In this document: positions 19,514 to 28,272 of the stretch, piece after piece
Position numbering within the stretch: the stretch's first letter is position 1
How the letters are laid out: every line of letters begins with the position of its first letter
Assembly (NCBI RefSeq): GCF_001424705.1
Contig: NZ_LMRA01000001.1
Coordinates: 399,608 to 463,607 of the forward strand
Origin: Methylobacterium sp. Leaf465
GTDB lineage: Bacteria; Pseudomonadota; Alphaproteobacteria; Rhizobiales; Beijerinckiaceae
DNA length: 64,000 nucleotides
Direction of reading: 5' to 3'
Translations under genes and position numbers: made by a program
The notes under the pieces: model-generated
The model's database searches: none
Told to the model about the DNA's origin: nothing
What the model saw: only the letters and a program-made list of their open reading frames with translations

Positions 19514-19795
19514 ATGCCCAGGCACGCCCCCCTCATCGCAGGCGCGATCCTGATCGGCCTCGCGGGCTCCGCAGCGGCCGCGGACGGTTCGGACAAGGCC
19601 GGTGAAAGGCCCCGGTCGGGGTCGGACGCCCCGGTGGGCTCCGGGACGACGAGCGTCGAAGCCGGCGGGCTGACCGGCTCCGGGGCGATCGAGGAGGGCA
19701 GCCACCGGGCCGGCCCAGATGCAGCCTCGGACAAGGAGCCCCCGTCGTCGCGCCCCGGCGCCCCGGGGGCGCCGGCCGCCGGAACCACCCGATAG
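19514..19795 (+). CDS. Small secreted protein, 93 aa, unknown
   Basis: The N-terminus (MPRHAPLIAGAILIGLAGSA, then AAADG) is a good Sec signal peptide. The mature 70 residues are Gly/Ser/Pro/Asp-rich and probably unstructured. The ATG lies in the divergent gap between copy 1 and copy 2 of the catalase-like genes. GGAAC-N16-CGCT at 19436-19460 is a weak stress-promoter match. No domain and no Cys; similar low-complexity secreted proteins are common in Methylobacteriaceae, which is inference. Confidence 0.55.
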   Translation: MPRHAPLIAGAILIGLAGSAAAADGSDKAGERPRSGSDAPVGSGTTSVEAGGLTGSGAIEEGSHRAGPDAASDKEPPSSRPGAPGAPAAGTTR

Positions 19796-19818
19796 CGGGG
19801 ATCCGGCAGCGAACGAGC

Positions 19819-20811
19819 CTACTGGCTCCGGCGTCCGAACGAGACGGCGTAGGCCTGGACCCGCGCGTCGATCAGGGGATCGTCCGAGACCTCGACGCCG
19901 TCCGTGAGCGCGTTCGGCATGAACAGCAGCGCCTTCTCGGCCTCGGCGCTGTCGGGCACGACCTTGGAGACGGTGAGGACTCCCAGGTCGACGATTCTCC
20001 GGTCCTCGGGCCAGGGCTTGGTGGCGTCGTTGGTCGGGTCGCCCGGCGCGGCGAGCTGCGCCTGAACGGTGAAGCGCGCCGGCTCCTTCGCGATGCGAGG
20101 ACCGATCTCCGCCATCAGGTAATCCGGTTCGCGCTTGGCCGCGTCCTCGGGCGAGAGGATGTCCTCGCCCTGAACCGGCACGAAGCGGAAGCGGAACGGT
20201 TGGCGCTTGCCGTCCTTGTCGACGAAGACGAAGGCGTTCACGCCGTTATAGGTCTGTCGCGCCAGGCTCGACGGGGTCTTGGCCGTGCCGCCGGCCGTGG
20301 CTGCGGCCGGATGGGCGGCGGTGAACCGCTCGAGCGCGGTCGGGTGCGCCGCGTCCGAACCGCTGTCGGCGACGGCCTGGAGCAGGTCGCGGAACGCCTC
20401 ACCGGTCGCGACCGGGAAGTACTTGAGCGCGTTCAGGACGACGTCCATCTCCGAGCCGTCCACGAGCTTGAACTTCAGCGACATCCCGTGCGGATTGGCG
20501 TTCTTCGAGCCGTCGGGGATCGTCGGCACGCCGGTCGCATCCGAGAACCGGATCGTCACCGGGACGGGCGGCCCCTGGAACAGCGACGCCTTGCTGATCC
20601 CCGCGGCCTCGGCCGAAGGGGTGAAGCTGCCTTCCGCCACCACGCCCTTGGCATGGTTGGCGCGCTTGCCCGGATGCGACCCGAACAGCTTGTTCATGAC
20701 GTTGATGGTCTGCTCGGCGGTCGTCGCCTCCTCGGCGAAGACCGGCGTTACCGTGACGACAGCAAAGGCGACACCGGCCGCGAGGGTGTACTTGATGCTC
20801 GATGGACGCAT
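19819..20811 (-). CDS. Secreted catalase-family peroxidase, SrpA-like (copy 2)
   Basis: This 330-aa protein has a Sec signal peptide (about residues 1-26, ending VTPVFAEE), so it is likely periplasmic. It matches the small-subunit catalase-like peroxidases (SrpA type): distal His in KRANHAKGVVAEGSF, VTIRFSDATGVPTIPDGS, ANPHGMSLKFKLVDG and FRFVPVQGEDILSPEDAAKR. The proximal Tyr is in DARVQAYAVSFGRR, with R-x3-Y. These proteins are heme peroxidases with weak catalase activity. It differs in sequence from copies 1 and 3. It faces the small secreted gene tail to tail, with 23 bp between. Confidence 0.88.
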   Translation of the reverse strand: MRPSSIKYTLAAGVAFAVVTVTPVFAEEATTAEQTINVMNKLFGSHPGKRANHAKGVVAEGSFTPSAEAAGISKASLFQGPPVPVTIRFSDATGVPTIPDGSKNANPHGMSLKFKLVDGSEMDVVLNALKYFPVATGEAFRDLLQAVADSGSDAAHPTALERFTAAHPAAATAGGTAKTPSSLARQTYNGVNAFVFVDKDGKRQPFRFRFVPVQGEDILSPEDAAKREPDYLMAEIGPRIAKEPARFTVQAQLAAPGDPTNDATKPWPEDRRIVDLGVLTVSKVVPDSAEAEKALLFMPNALTDGVEVSDDPLIDARVQAYAVSFGRRSQ

Positions 20812-21080
20812 GACGATCCTCAGGGGAGCGTCGACGCTGGACGCGTCGACCGGCTGGGCTTGGAGTCGTTCTTAAGCGCGAACGACGACGGTCGACAATG
20901 CCGGGATTGCTACGCGATCCGGACCCGGCCGGCCCATCACCATCGCGTCACGAAGACATGGTCTCGACAGGGGCCGAGCCCGCTGCCACCATCGGATTCC
21001 GGCCCGGGACCTCCACCCTTGCGTGGATCCCGCCCCCTGCAGGGCCGGTGCGTCGCGCCGGCGAGACGAACAGGTTCAGA

Positions 21081-22100
21081 ATGCGTGTATCGGCCTCCCG
21101 CGCGGTGATCGTTCAACCCGGTGGCGGCTTCGACGCCGTCGGCTTCGGCGAGCGACCGGTTCCGGAACCCGGCCCCGGCGAGATCACCGTCCGCCTGCGG
21201 GCGAGTTCTCTCAACTATCACGACTACGCCGTGGTGAGCGGCATGTGGGGCCCGAGCGAAGCGCGCGTGCCGATGTCGGATGGGGCCGGTGAGGTCGAAG
21301 CCGTGGGTCCGGGGGTCGACGCCTTCGTGGTCGGCGACCGCGTGGTCAGCACCTTCTTTCCGACCTGGACGGAAGGAAGCCCCCAGGTCGAGGGATTCGC
21401 GACCGTGCCGGGCGACGGCATCGACGGGTATGCCCGCGAGCGCGTCACCGCCTCCGCGATGGCGTTCACCCACGCGCCGCGGGGATGGGACCATGCCGAG
21501 GCGGCGACCCTGACGACGGCCGCGCTCACGGCCTGGCGGGCCCTGCACGGGGATGCGGGCCTGAAGAGCGGCGACGTCGTCCTGGTTCAGGGCACCGGAG
21601 GCGTCTCGCTCTTCGCCCTGCAATTCGCCAAGGCCGCCGGCGCCACCGTGGTCGCCACCTCGTCGAGCGCGGAGAAGCTTGAGCGCCTGCGCGCCCTGGG
21701 GGCGGACCACGTCCTGAATTACCGGTCCGACACCAGCTGGGGTGAAACGGCCCGACGCCTGACTGACGGGCGCGGAGTCGACCACGTCCTCGACGTCGGG
21801 GGTCCGGCGACCCTGGAGCAGTCGATGGCCGCCGTGCGGGTGGGCGGGCACATCTCGGTGATCGGCATCCTGACCGGTGTTGCCGGCCCACTCCCCCTGG
21901 TACCGGCCCTGCTTCGGCAGATCCGCCTCCAGGGCGTGCTCGTCGGCAGTCGACGCCAGCAGATCGAGATGGTCCGGGGCATCGAGGCCTGCGGGCTGCG
22001 TCCGATCGTCGACCGCCGCTATCCCCTGGCGGATCTCGTCGCGGCGTTCCGGCACCAGGAAAGCAACCGGCACTTCGGCAAGATCTGTATCGAGATCTGA
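21081..22100 (+). CDS. Zinc-free MDR-family oxidoreductase (quinone reductase-like)
   Basis: This 339-aa NAD(P)-dependent protein is of the medium-chain dehydrogenase/reductase superfamily. The catalytic-domain start [15 protein letters not shown] has Tyr-His-Asp where zinc enzymes have Cys-His. [12 protein letters not shown] and the cofactor fold [20 protein letters not shown] then [11 protein letters not shown] follow. The structural-zinc Cys cluster is absent. Members reduce quinones or activated alkenes such as lipid-derived enals, which would suit the oxidative-stress neighbours. The start was taken at MRVSASRAV because upstream codons lack family similarity. Confidence 0.87.
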   Translation: MRVSASRAVIVQPGGGFDAVGFGERPVPEPGPGEITVRLRASSLNYHDYAVVSGMWGPSEARVPMSDGAGEVEAVGPGVDAFVVGDRVVSTFFPTWTEGSPQVEGFATVPGDGIDGYARERVTASAMAFTHAPRGWDHAEAATLTTAALTAWRALHGDAGLKSGDVVLVQGTGGVSLFALQFAKAAGATVVATSSSAEKLERLRALGADHVLNYRSDTSWGETARRLTDGRGVDHVLDVGGPATLEQSMAAVRVGGHISVIGILTGVAGPLPLVPALLRQIRLQGVLVGSRRQQIEMVRGIEACGLRPIVDRRYPLADLVAAFRHQESNRHFGKICIEI

Positions 22101-22116
22101 TCCGCCGCCGCGCGCC

Positions 22117-22515
22117 TCAGCCGACCCGGAACAGGAGGGCGACGGCCGCCACGGCTATGACCGCGAAGGTCGCGAGGATCCCGCCCCCGCGGCAGGCGAA
22201 TTGGCGTGGCGAATTCTTCGGGGCGAACATCCCGAACGGGTGCAGCACCCGCGCCACCAGCAAAGCGATCAGGAGGCTGCGGACCAGGGTCGGGCTCCCC
22301 CCGCCCGCTTCCAGCAGAGCGACGAGGATCAGCGCCAGCGGCACGTACTCCCCGAAATTGCCCTGCGCGCGGATGCGCTTCTCCAGGTTCGGATTCCCAC
22401 CGTCCCCATGCAGGACGTCCGCCGACAGGCGGCCCGCAACGACCCAGGACGAGAGGCCGACATAGAGAAGGGCGAACGCGGCCGCGTAGAAAGCCGTGAG
22501 GGCAGGATAGATCAC
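22117..22515 (-). CDS. MAPEG-family membrane protein
   Basis: This 132-aa protein has four predicted helices. It carries the MAPEG signature [20 protein letters not shown] followed by LVALLEAGG, and the C-terminal LHPFGMF. The family includes glutathione transferases and peroxidases acting on lipid hydroperoxides in membranes. It starts with GTG and converges with the MDR oxidoreductase gene, leaving a 16-bp gap. Whether it uses glutathione cannot be read, but a glutathione reductase gene occurs elsewhere in the window. Confidence 0.88.
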   Translation of the reverse strand: MIYPALTAFYAAAFALLYVGLSSWVVAGRLSADVLHGDGGNPNLEKRIRAQGNFGEYVPLALILVALLEAGGGSPTLVRSLLIALLVARVLHPFGMFAPKNSPRQFACRGGGILATFAVIAVAAVALLFRVG

Positions 22516-22588
22516 GGGGTCACTCCGGTAGGGCGGATCTCGATGGCGTGCGCGGACAGGGTCGACGGCAGGACGTTTGAACCCAAGC

Positions 22589-23095
22589 TCAGCGGGGACC
22601 CTGGGCGGTGCGGCTCGGATCGTCGGCCGGGTCGATGTAGTTCAGACCGAAGGGGCCGGTCCCGTTGACCTGCAGTTCCACGGGCTCGCTCGTGGTCCAG
22701 AGGGCGTGCGGCATGTCCTGCGGCAGGTAGACGAAGCCGCCGGCGCGCAGCGGTTTGCCGGCGCTCTTGTCCAGCGTCGCACCGTGCTGATGGTAGATGG
22801 AGCCGGCCAGGATAGTCAGTGTTTCGGCCTGCGCATGCGTGTGCGGGGCGATCACGGTCTCGGCGGGAAACTTGATGCGAAGCACGAAGGGCCCGGGCTT
22901 GGCCGGATCACCCGCCACCCGGCTGATCTGCGTGCCCTTGGGCAGGTTCGCCGGACCGGCCTCGTAGACCACGCTGGCCGCGTCCGGAACGGTGACGCTG
23001 CCATGCTCCGCGTGGTCGCCCGCCGCCGCGACGGCCGTGCCCGCAACGGGGATCACCAGCAATGCGGCGGCGAGGGTTCGTGCGAGCGGGCTCAT
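22589..23095 (-). CDS. Secreted cupin-domain protein
   Basis: This 168-aa protein has a signal peptide (SPLARTLAAALLVIPVAGTA, then VAAAGD) and one cupin barrel. The metal motif reads PHTHAQAETLTILAGSIYHQ; a second block is GGFVYLPQDMPHALWTTSEP. Two His, a Glu and a later His fit a 3-His-1-Glu site. AAGGA, 5 bp before the ATG at 23095, supports this start. Downstream on the same strand is the MAPEG gene (73 bp). A role in redox or small-molecule chemistry of the periplasm is possible. Confidence 0.85.
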   Translation of the reverse strand: MSPLARTLAAALLVIPVAGTAVAAAGDHAEHGSVTVPDAASVVYEAGPANLPKGTQISRVAGDPAKPGPFVLRIKFPAETVIAPHTHAQAETLTILAGSIYHQHGATLDKSAGKPLRAGGFVYLPQDMPHALWTTSEPVELQVNGTGPFGLNYIDPADDPSRTAQGPR

Positions 23096-23153
23096 GGATG
23101 TCCTTGCTGCGAGAAGCGGGAGGAGGCGGTCTTGGGAAGACACCGGCCAATCC

Positions 23154-24230
23154 TCAATGCCCGGCGCCGGGCTCATGGATGGGACATCCATTGAAGCGCT
23201 GGCGAAACTCGGCCGAGTGCTTGTAGGGGGCGTTGCGGGCGCGATTGATGTTGCCAAGGGGCTGATGGGCGGCGAGGCCCGTCCAGATGCTGAAGCGCAT
23301 CCCTTCGTCGACCGCCTGGACGCGCGACGGATCCCAGCTGTCCTGCGGCCGGACGGTGATCAGCCCGACGCGCCGGAACGGAGCTTCCACCTCGTCCCAC
23401 TCCACCGTCGGATCCTCGACGGGCTGGCGCGCGAGGTCGCGGCAGAGCTGGACGCGGAACTCCCAGACGCCCTCGATGCCGCGCATCTCGGACTGCACCG
23501 TCTCGCGGATCGCATTGGGACGACCGGACGCGTCGATCTCGTTCCCGGTCAGCGCGGTGAGCGCCGGGGCAACCGGAGCGACCGAGAACTTGGCGATGTA
23601 GTCGCCGTACCGGAACGGAGTGACGCTGTAGTAGGTCTCGCCGAGCGGGTCGACGTTGGGTGCGCCGCCGAGGGACGCCAGCGTCGTGCTCTCGACGCCC
23701 ACGGCCTGAAGCGCCTTGTTGACGCCCCGCAGCACCGTCGAGGCCGCGACCTTCAGGCCCTCGGCCCGGTCGGTGGTGCCGGCCAACAGCTTCAGGCTGC
23801 CGAGAAACTTCTGGGCGCTCGGGGCCTGGAAGACCTTACCGTTGACCATGATGAAGTTCTGGGTGGCGCCGTCGGCGCCGGCCAGGCGCTCGCCCTCGAC
23901 GTCGAGCACCTTCAGCGCGAGACCCCGCGGCAGCGAGACGGCGTCGGGGAGGATATCGCCCGCGTTGGTGGACAGGCGCATGAAGACCTTGTGCGTCCCG
24001 GGGCGGGCGAACAGGCCCTGGGCGAGTTCTGCGGGCAGGGCGTCATCGATGCGGAGCTCGCCCTCCAGGATGCCGTGCGACTTGGCATGCACCGAACGCA
24101 CCGCATGTCCGGAATCCTCGGCCACGGTCTGCAGGATCTTGTCGAAGGTCTGGTTGAGCTGCGCGATGGTCTCGTTCTCATCGGACGTCACCGTCTCGAC
24201 ATCGGGACTGTAGCGAACGGGGGCTTGCAA
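23154..24230 (-). CDS. Catalase-fold heme protein (copy 3), stress-sigma promoter
   Basis: This is a close paralog of the protein at 18143. The distal His is in RSVHAKSHGILEGEL. Shared blocks are [35 protein letters not shown] and LAAHQPLGNINRARNAPYKH, the last with R-x3-Y as likely heme ligand. The frame is open upstream to a GTG at 24362. I place the start at TTG 24230, giving 358 aa, because a perfect EcfG-type promoter at 24266-24290 would start transcription near 24259, and CGGAG lies 10 bp before the TTG. Copy 1 has nearly the same length. No signal peptide. Substrate unknown. Confidence 0.82.
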   Translation of the reverse strand: MQAPVRYSPDVETVTSDENETIAQLNQTFDKILQTVAEDSGHAVRSVHAKSHGILEGELRIDDALPAELAQGLFARPGTHKVFMRLSTNAGDILPDAVSLPRGLALKVLDVEGERLAGADGATQNFIMVNGKVFQAPSAQKFLGSLKLLAGTTDRAEGLKVAASTVLRGVNKALQAVGVESTTLASLGGAPNVDPLGETYYSVTPFRYGDYIAKFSVAPVAPALTALTGNEIDASGRPNAIRETVQSEMRGIEGVWEFRVQLCRDLARQPVEDPTVEWDEVEAPFRRVGLITVRPQDSWDPSRVQAVDEGMRFSIWTGLAAHQPLGNINRARNAPYKHSAEFRQRFNGCPIHEPGAGH

Positions 24231-24265
24231 GGTCAGGAACTCCGGTCGGGATCGGCTTGCAGATG

Positions 24266-24290
24266 AACGGACCGGTCCGGTCTCCGTTCC
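24266..24290 (-). promoter_or_regulatory. EcfG-type general stress promoter, GGAAC-N16-CGTT
   Basis: On the minus strand GGAAC (24290-24286) and CGTT (24269-24266) are separated by 16 nt, matching both halves of the alphaproteobacterial EcfG consensus. A start near 24259 would serve the catalase-like gene. One perfect match is expected by chance in a window of this size, so position is the main support. Confidence 0.6.
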
Positions 24291-24526
24291 GGGTTGGTCC
24301 CCTTCAACGCTCCGTGAACGCGCCGCCGAGGCGGCGTCAGGCGCCGATCCCGCCGGTCTCACGCGGGATGGCGGTCGTCCCAGAACCCGAACCGCCCGCG
24401 GAAGCCGGATCCCTCCGGTTCACGGTCTCGCGGAGGCTTCGGGGGAGACAGGCCCGGTCCAAATCGAGCGATCGCCGTTCTCGATCCCGGCTGCGGGTCC
24501 GACCCGGACGCCGTCCTGCCTCCGGC

Positions 24527-25339
24527 TCAGCGCGGCGCGTGGATGTCCTCACGGCTGCGGAGGAGACCGGGCGGAAGCCCGGGTCGCAGGTCGGCGGCCA
24601 TCGCCCATTCCCAGAGTGCGCGGTCCAGATCCTGAAGGGTGACGCCGAAGCTTCGGGAGAAGTCACGGCAGAACGCGAGGTAGCGGAGGTAGAGGTCGAG
24701 CGGCAGAGACGCCTTCGCACCGATCTCGAGCGGTCCGCAGCCGAGGGCCTTGAGGCCCCGAGGGTCGATGACGGCGTAATGGTCCGGACGGATCGCGGCC
24801 AGGATCGCCGACGCAACGGGCCCGGCCACGCCGGAGAGACCGGTGAGGACCGACACGGCCACCCGCGGGGTCGTGGCGAGCAGCGCCGTCCGCAGGGCGT
24901 CGGCGACCTCCTCGTCGCTGTTCCTCCGTTGACGACTCCGGCCACGGTCGCTGACCTTCCAGGTCAGGATCGGGGCGAGGTTCTCACGCGTGCAGGCGCC
25001 GTGCCGGATGCGCGCGCCGGCGGCGAGGGCCGCCCGCTCCTTCGCGTCGATCCGATAGGCTGCCGCGAGGCGTGAAATCTCCAAGGGTGAGAATTGCAGG
25101 CGGAGCGGTCTTGCGGCGTCGCGCTCCGGGCGCGACCGTCCGACGGCACGCGTCGCTCGGAGGGCGAGGGCCAAGATCAGGTCTACGATCTGGAGGACAC
25201 GGCGTCGCGGCGCCCAAAAGCCGCCTCGCGCGCGGCTGAAACCGCCACGAGGGCAGCACCTGTCGGAGTTTCGTGGTCGCGCCTCATGCCATCGAATCCC
25301 GTCATCCGCGGCAGCCCTAAGCGCGGGCACCCGTCGCAA
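24527..25339 (-). CDS. HhH-GPD-like hypothetical protein
   Basis: The C-terminal 170 residues look like a helix-hairpin-helix DNA-glycosylase relative: VSVLTGLSGVAGPVASAILA then IRPDHYAVIDPRGLKALG, which resembles the hairpin and catalytic Asp of that superfamily. No iron-sulfur Cys cluster follows. Later FCRDFSRSFGVTLQDLDRAL and LWEWA complete the domain. The first 50-60 residues are Arg-rich with no family character, and the open frame starts with a TTG; the true start may be internal. Base-excision repair is possible but unproved. Confidence 0.6.
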   Translation of the reverse strand: MRRVPALRAAADDGIRWHEARPRNSDRCCPRGGFSRARGGFWAPRRRVLQIVDLILALALRATRAVGRSRPERDAARPLRLQFSPLEISRLAAAYRIDAKERAALAAGARIRHGACTRENLAPILTWKVSDRGRSRQRRNSDEEVADALRTALLATTPRVAVSVLTGLSGVAGPVASAILAAIRPDHYAVIDPRGLKALGCGPLEIGAKASLPLDLYLRYLAFCRDFSRSFGVTLQDLDRALWEWAMAADLRPGLPPGLLRSREDIHAPR

Positions 25340-25370
25340 ATACGTAGAAAGATGTTACGATCGACGCAAT

Positions 25371-26441
25371 ATGATGCACGCATCCGATGATTCACCTCTC
25401 GCCATCGACCTCGCCCTAGGCGGCACGATCACCGTCGGGTCGCACCGCATCTCGGTCGCCGAGGCCGTCACGGTGCTCGACGCGATCGCGGAGACGGGCT
25501 CCGTCCAGGGCATCGCGACCGCGCTCGGCCTCTGCTACCGGGCGGCCTGGGAGCGTCTTCGTGCCCTCGAAGCCGGCCTCGGGCACCAGCTCGTGCAGAA
25601 GACGCGCGGGCACGGCAGCGCGCTGACGCCCACGGGTGTGCTGCTGCGCGAGTCCCTGGGAGCGGCCGCGGCCAGTCTCGCGGCGCCGATGGCCCGGGAA
25701 GCACGCGCCATCAGTGCCCACCTCGCGCCGGTCCTGACCGGGGCCGTGCGCCCCGTCACGCTGGTCGCCAGCCACGACCTGCTCATCATGGACGTCGCCG
25801 CGACTTGGCCGAAGCTCGCCCTGGCGATCGCCGGCAGCGAGGATGCCGTGGCGCGCCTGACCGAGGCCCGTGCCGATGCGGCCGGATTCCACTGCGGTGC
25901 CGTCGACTGGCCGACGGCCGGTCCCGCCTTCGCGGACCTCGCGGCCGATCCCGGTTTCCGGGTCAGGATTCTATTCGAGCGCGAGCAGGGATTGATGCTC
26001 GCGGCCGGCAATCCCCTCGGCATCCGCGGCGTGGACGACCTCGCCGCCGGAAATGCCCGGTACGTCAATCGCCAGAAGGGGTCGGGCACCCGGGTGTGGT
26101 TCGATCGGCTCCTGGCCCAGCACGACATTCCGGCCGACCGGATCCGGGGCTACGCCACCGAGGAATTCACGCATCAGGCGGTCGCCGCCGTGATTGCCTA
26201 CGGCGCGGCCGATGCCGGGCTCGGTGCGCGGGCGGCGGCCGACCGGTTCGGACTCGATTTTCTATCCGTGGGCTGGGAGCGCTACTACCTCGCGACCGCC
26301 CAATCCCGGATCGACGCGACCTTCGACGCCCTCGCGGAGGCCCTGGCCGAGCGCGCGTGCCGGACATCCGGCTATCGTCCGCCCGAGACCGTGCGGGGCA
26401 TCGGGCAAGGGACTGCCGTTCCCGGGGCGCCGCTTCCCTAA
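25371..26441 (+). CDS. ModE-like HTH regulator fused to a periplasmic-binding-protein domain
   Basis: This 356-aa cytoplasmic regulator has a LysR/ModE-type winged helix at residues 25-95 (ISVAEAVTVLDAIAETGSVQ, then GIATALGLCYRAAWERLRAL). A PBP-like domain follows with NPLGIRGVDDLAAGNARYVN, RQKGSGTRVWFDRLL and VAAVIAYGAADAGLG. This pairing is typical of oxyanion-responsive regulators of molybdate or tungstate genes. It converges on a type II ABC importer operon, overlapping its last gene by 4 bp at the 3' ends. The start could also be the next ATG codon. Confidence 0.85.
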   Translation: MMHASDDSPLAIDLALGGTITVGSHRISVAEAVTVLDAIAETGSVQGIATALGLCYRAAWERLRALEAGLGHQLVQKTRGHGSALTPTGVLLRESLGAAAASLAAPMAREARAISAHLAPVLTGAVRPVTLVASHDLLIMDVAATWPKLALAIAGSEDAVARLTEARADAAGFHCGAVDWPTAGPAFADLAADPGFRVRILFEREQGLMLAAGNPLGIRGVDDLAAGNARYVNRQKGSGTRVWFDRLLAQHDIPADRIRGYATEEFTHQAVAAVIAYGAADAGLGARAAADRFGLDFLSVGWERYYLATAQSRIDATFDALAEALAERACRTSGYRPPETVRGIGQGTAVPGAPLP

Positions 26442-27211
26442 TCCGGCAGGATCGGAGCGCAGACGGCATGCCCATGCCCCGGAAGCGGCACCACCGCCAC
26501 GGCGACGCCGTAGATCCGCGCCAGGGTCTCGGGCGTGATCGTCGCGGCCGGAGTCCCGAGGGCGAGGAGTCGGCCCTCGTGCAGCAGGGCCACCCGGTCG
26601 GCGCACAGGAAGGCGTGGTCCGGGTCGTGCGTCGAGAGGACGACCGCGATACCCGATCGCGACAGGCGCCGGATCTGGCCGAGCACCCGGGCCTGGTTGC
26701 CGAAATCGAGGCTGGCGGTGGGCTCGTCCATCACGACGATCCGGGGTTCGCCGGCGAGCGCGCGGGCGATCAGCACCATCTGGCGCTCGCCGCCGCTGAT
26801 CTCGGTGTAGATCCGTTCCGCGAGGTGCCCGATCTCCAGGGTTTCGAGAACTCGCTCGGCCACGGCGTGGTCGGCCGGGCCGGGGCTCGCGAAGGCGCCG
26901 AGCCGGCTCGCGCGCCCCATCAGGACGACGTCGCGCACCCGGAACGGAAAGAACCCGCCCTGCGCCTGGGGGACGTAGCCGAGGCTCGCCGCCAGCCGGC
27001 GCCGAGACCAACGGCCGAGCTCCTCCCCGTCGAGGCGGATGCGGCCGCCGAGGGGCGGAAGCAGGCCCAGGAGCGTCTTGAACAGCGTGGTCTTGCCGCC
27101 GCCATTTGGGCCCAGCAGGCACAGCACCTCCCCGGGCTCCACGGTGAGGGCGAGGCCGGCGCCGATGCGACGGCGCCCGTAGCCGAAGGCGAGATCCTCG
27201 ACGCTGAGCAT
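26438..27211 (-). CDS. ABC transporter ATPase, FecCDE/MolBC type
   Basis: This 257-aa ATPase energises the importer. Walker A is LLGPNGGGKTT (residues 34-41), the signature is EISGGERQM, Walker B is RIVVMDEPTASLDFG and the switch His is in VVLSTHDPDHAF. Its ATG shares one base with the permease stop, so translation is coupled. The ISGGERQ type is normal for siderophore, cobalamin and molybdate (MolC) systems. It is the last gene of a three-gene operon. Confidence 0.93.
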   Translation of the reverse strand: MLSVEDLAFGYGRRRIGAGLALTVEPGEVLCLLGPNGGGKTTLFKTLLGLLPPLGGRIRLDGEELGRWSRRRLAASLGYVPQAQGGFFPFRVRDVVLMGRASRLGAFASPGPADHAVAERVLETLEIGHLAERIYTEISGGERQMVLIARALAGEPRIVVMDEPTASLDFGNQARVLGQIRRLSRSGIAVVLSTHDPDHAFLCADRVALLHEGRLLALGTPAATITPETLARIYGVAVAVVPLPGHGHAVCAPILPD

Positions 27212-28272
27212 CAGGCCCAGCCCCGCCGGCCGCTGGCAAGGAGCCAGAGGAAGAACGGCGCGCCAATGAGGGCGGTCAGGATGCCGAGCGGCACCTCGAT
27301 GGGGGCGATGGTGCGGGCCACGAGGTCGACGGCGAGCAGGTAGCCCGCGCCGAGAACCAGGGAAGCCGGCAGCAGGCGGCGGAAATCCGGGCCCACCAGC
27401 AGCCGGGCCACGTGCGGCACCAGGAGGCCGATCCAGCCGATCACCCCCGTCACCGACACCGAGGCGGCGGTGACCAGGGTGGCGGCGGCGATCAGGACCG
27501 GGCGCAGGACCCGGGTCTCGACCCCGAGGGCGCGCGCTTCCTCCTCGCCGAGACTCATCAGGTTCATGCGCCAGCGCAGGAGCACCAGGGGCGCCAGACC
27601 GAGGCCGATCGCCGGCAGGATCGCACCGACATCCCCCGACGTCACCGAAGCGAGGCTGCCGAGGAGCCAGTAGGTGATGGCCGGCAACTGGTTGTAGGGA
27701 TCCGCCAGGACCTTCAGGAGCGCGATGGCCGAGCCCAGCACGGCCCCGATGGCGACACCGGCCAGGACCAGCGTCAGCACCGGATCCTGACCGCGCACCG
27801 CCGCGCCGACCGCGTAGACGGCGGCGACCGCGGCGAGGCCGCCGGCGAAGGCGAGCCCCTGGATCGCCGCCACGGGCAGGGACAGGAAGATGCCGAGCAC
27901 CGCCCCGAGGCTCGCCCCCGCCGAGACCCCGAGAATGTCCGGCGAGACCAGGGGATTCCGGAACAGGCCCTGGTAGGTCGCCCCGGCCGCCGCGAGACTC
28001 GCCCCCACCACCAGGGCGGCGAGGACACGGGGCAGGCGGACCTGGAGGATGACGGTCTGCATTGCCGGGTCGGCCCGCGCGGGCAGGCCGACGAGCCGGG
28101 CCCCGAGGATCTCGACCACGTCGCCGAGGGGAACGGCGAAGCGCCCGGTGGCCAGCGCCAGCACCACCAGGGCGAGGAGCCCCAGCATCAGCGCCAGGAC
28201 GGGCCAGATCCGCGCCCATCGCCGGCGTTCCGCCTTCTCCGGCAGGGCGAGGGCCTCCGTGTCCGGCGTCAT
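27211..28272 (-). CDS. ABC transporter permease, FecCD/MolB type
   Basis: This 353-aa permease has about ten helices. Family marks are TVILQVRLPRVLAALVVGAS followed by LAAAGATYQGLFRNPLVSPD and ILGVSAGASLGAV, then the late VTGVIGWIGLLVPHVARLLV. It forms the pore for a periplasmic-binding-protein-dependent importer. It overlaps the binding-protein gene by 4 bp (ATGA) and the ATPase gene by 1 bp. The family alone does not separate iron-complex, cobalamin and molybdate carriers. Confidence 0.93.
   Translation of the reverse strand: MTPDTEALALPEKAERRRWARIWPVLALMLGLLALVVLALATGRFAVPLGDVVEILGARLVGLPARADPAMQTVILQVRLPRVLAALVVGASLAAAGATYQGLFRNPLVSPDILGVSAGASLGAVLGIFLSLPVAAIQGLAFAGGLAAVAAVYAVGAAVRGQDPVLTLVLAGVAIGAVLGSAIALLKVLADPYNQLPAITYWLLGSLASVTSGDVGAILPAIGLGLAPLVLLRWRMNLMSLGEEEARALGVETRVLRPVLIAAATLVTAASVSVTGVIGWIGLLVPHVARLLVGPDFRRLLPASLVLGAGYLLAVDLVARTIAPIEVPLGILTALIGAPFFLWLLASGRRGWA

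Noticed and set aside
26438..28272. Assignment of the ABC operon to siderophore uptake
   Set aside because: No TonB receptor, Fur box or siderophore gene adjoins, and the regulator type points to oxyanions; left open rather than asserted.
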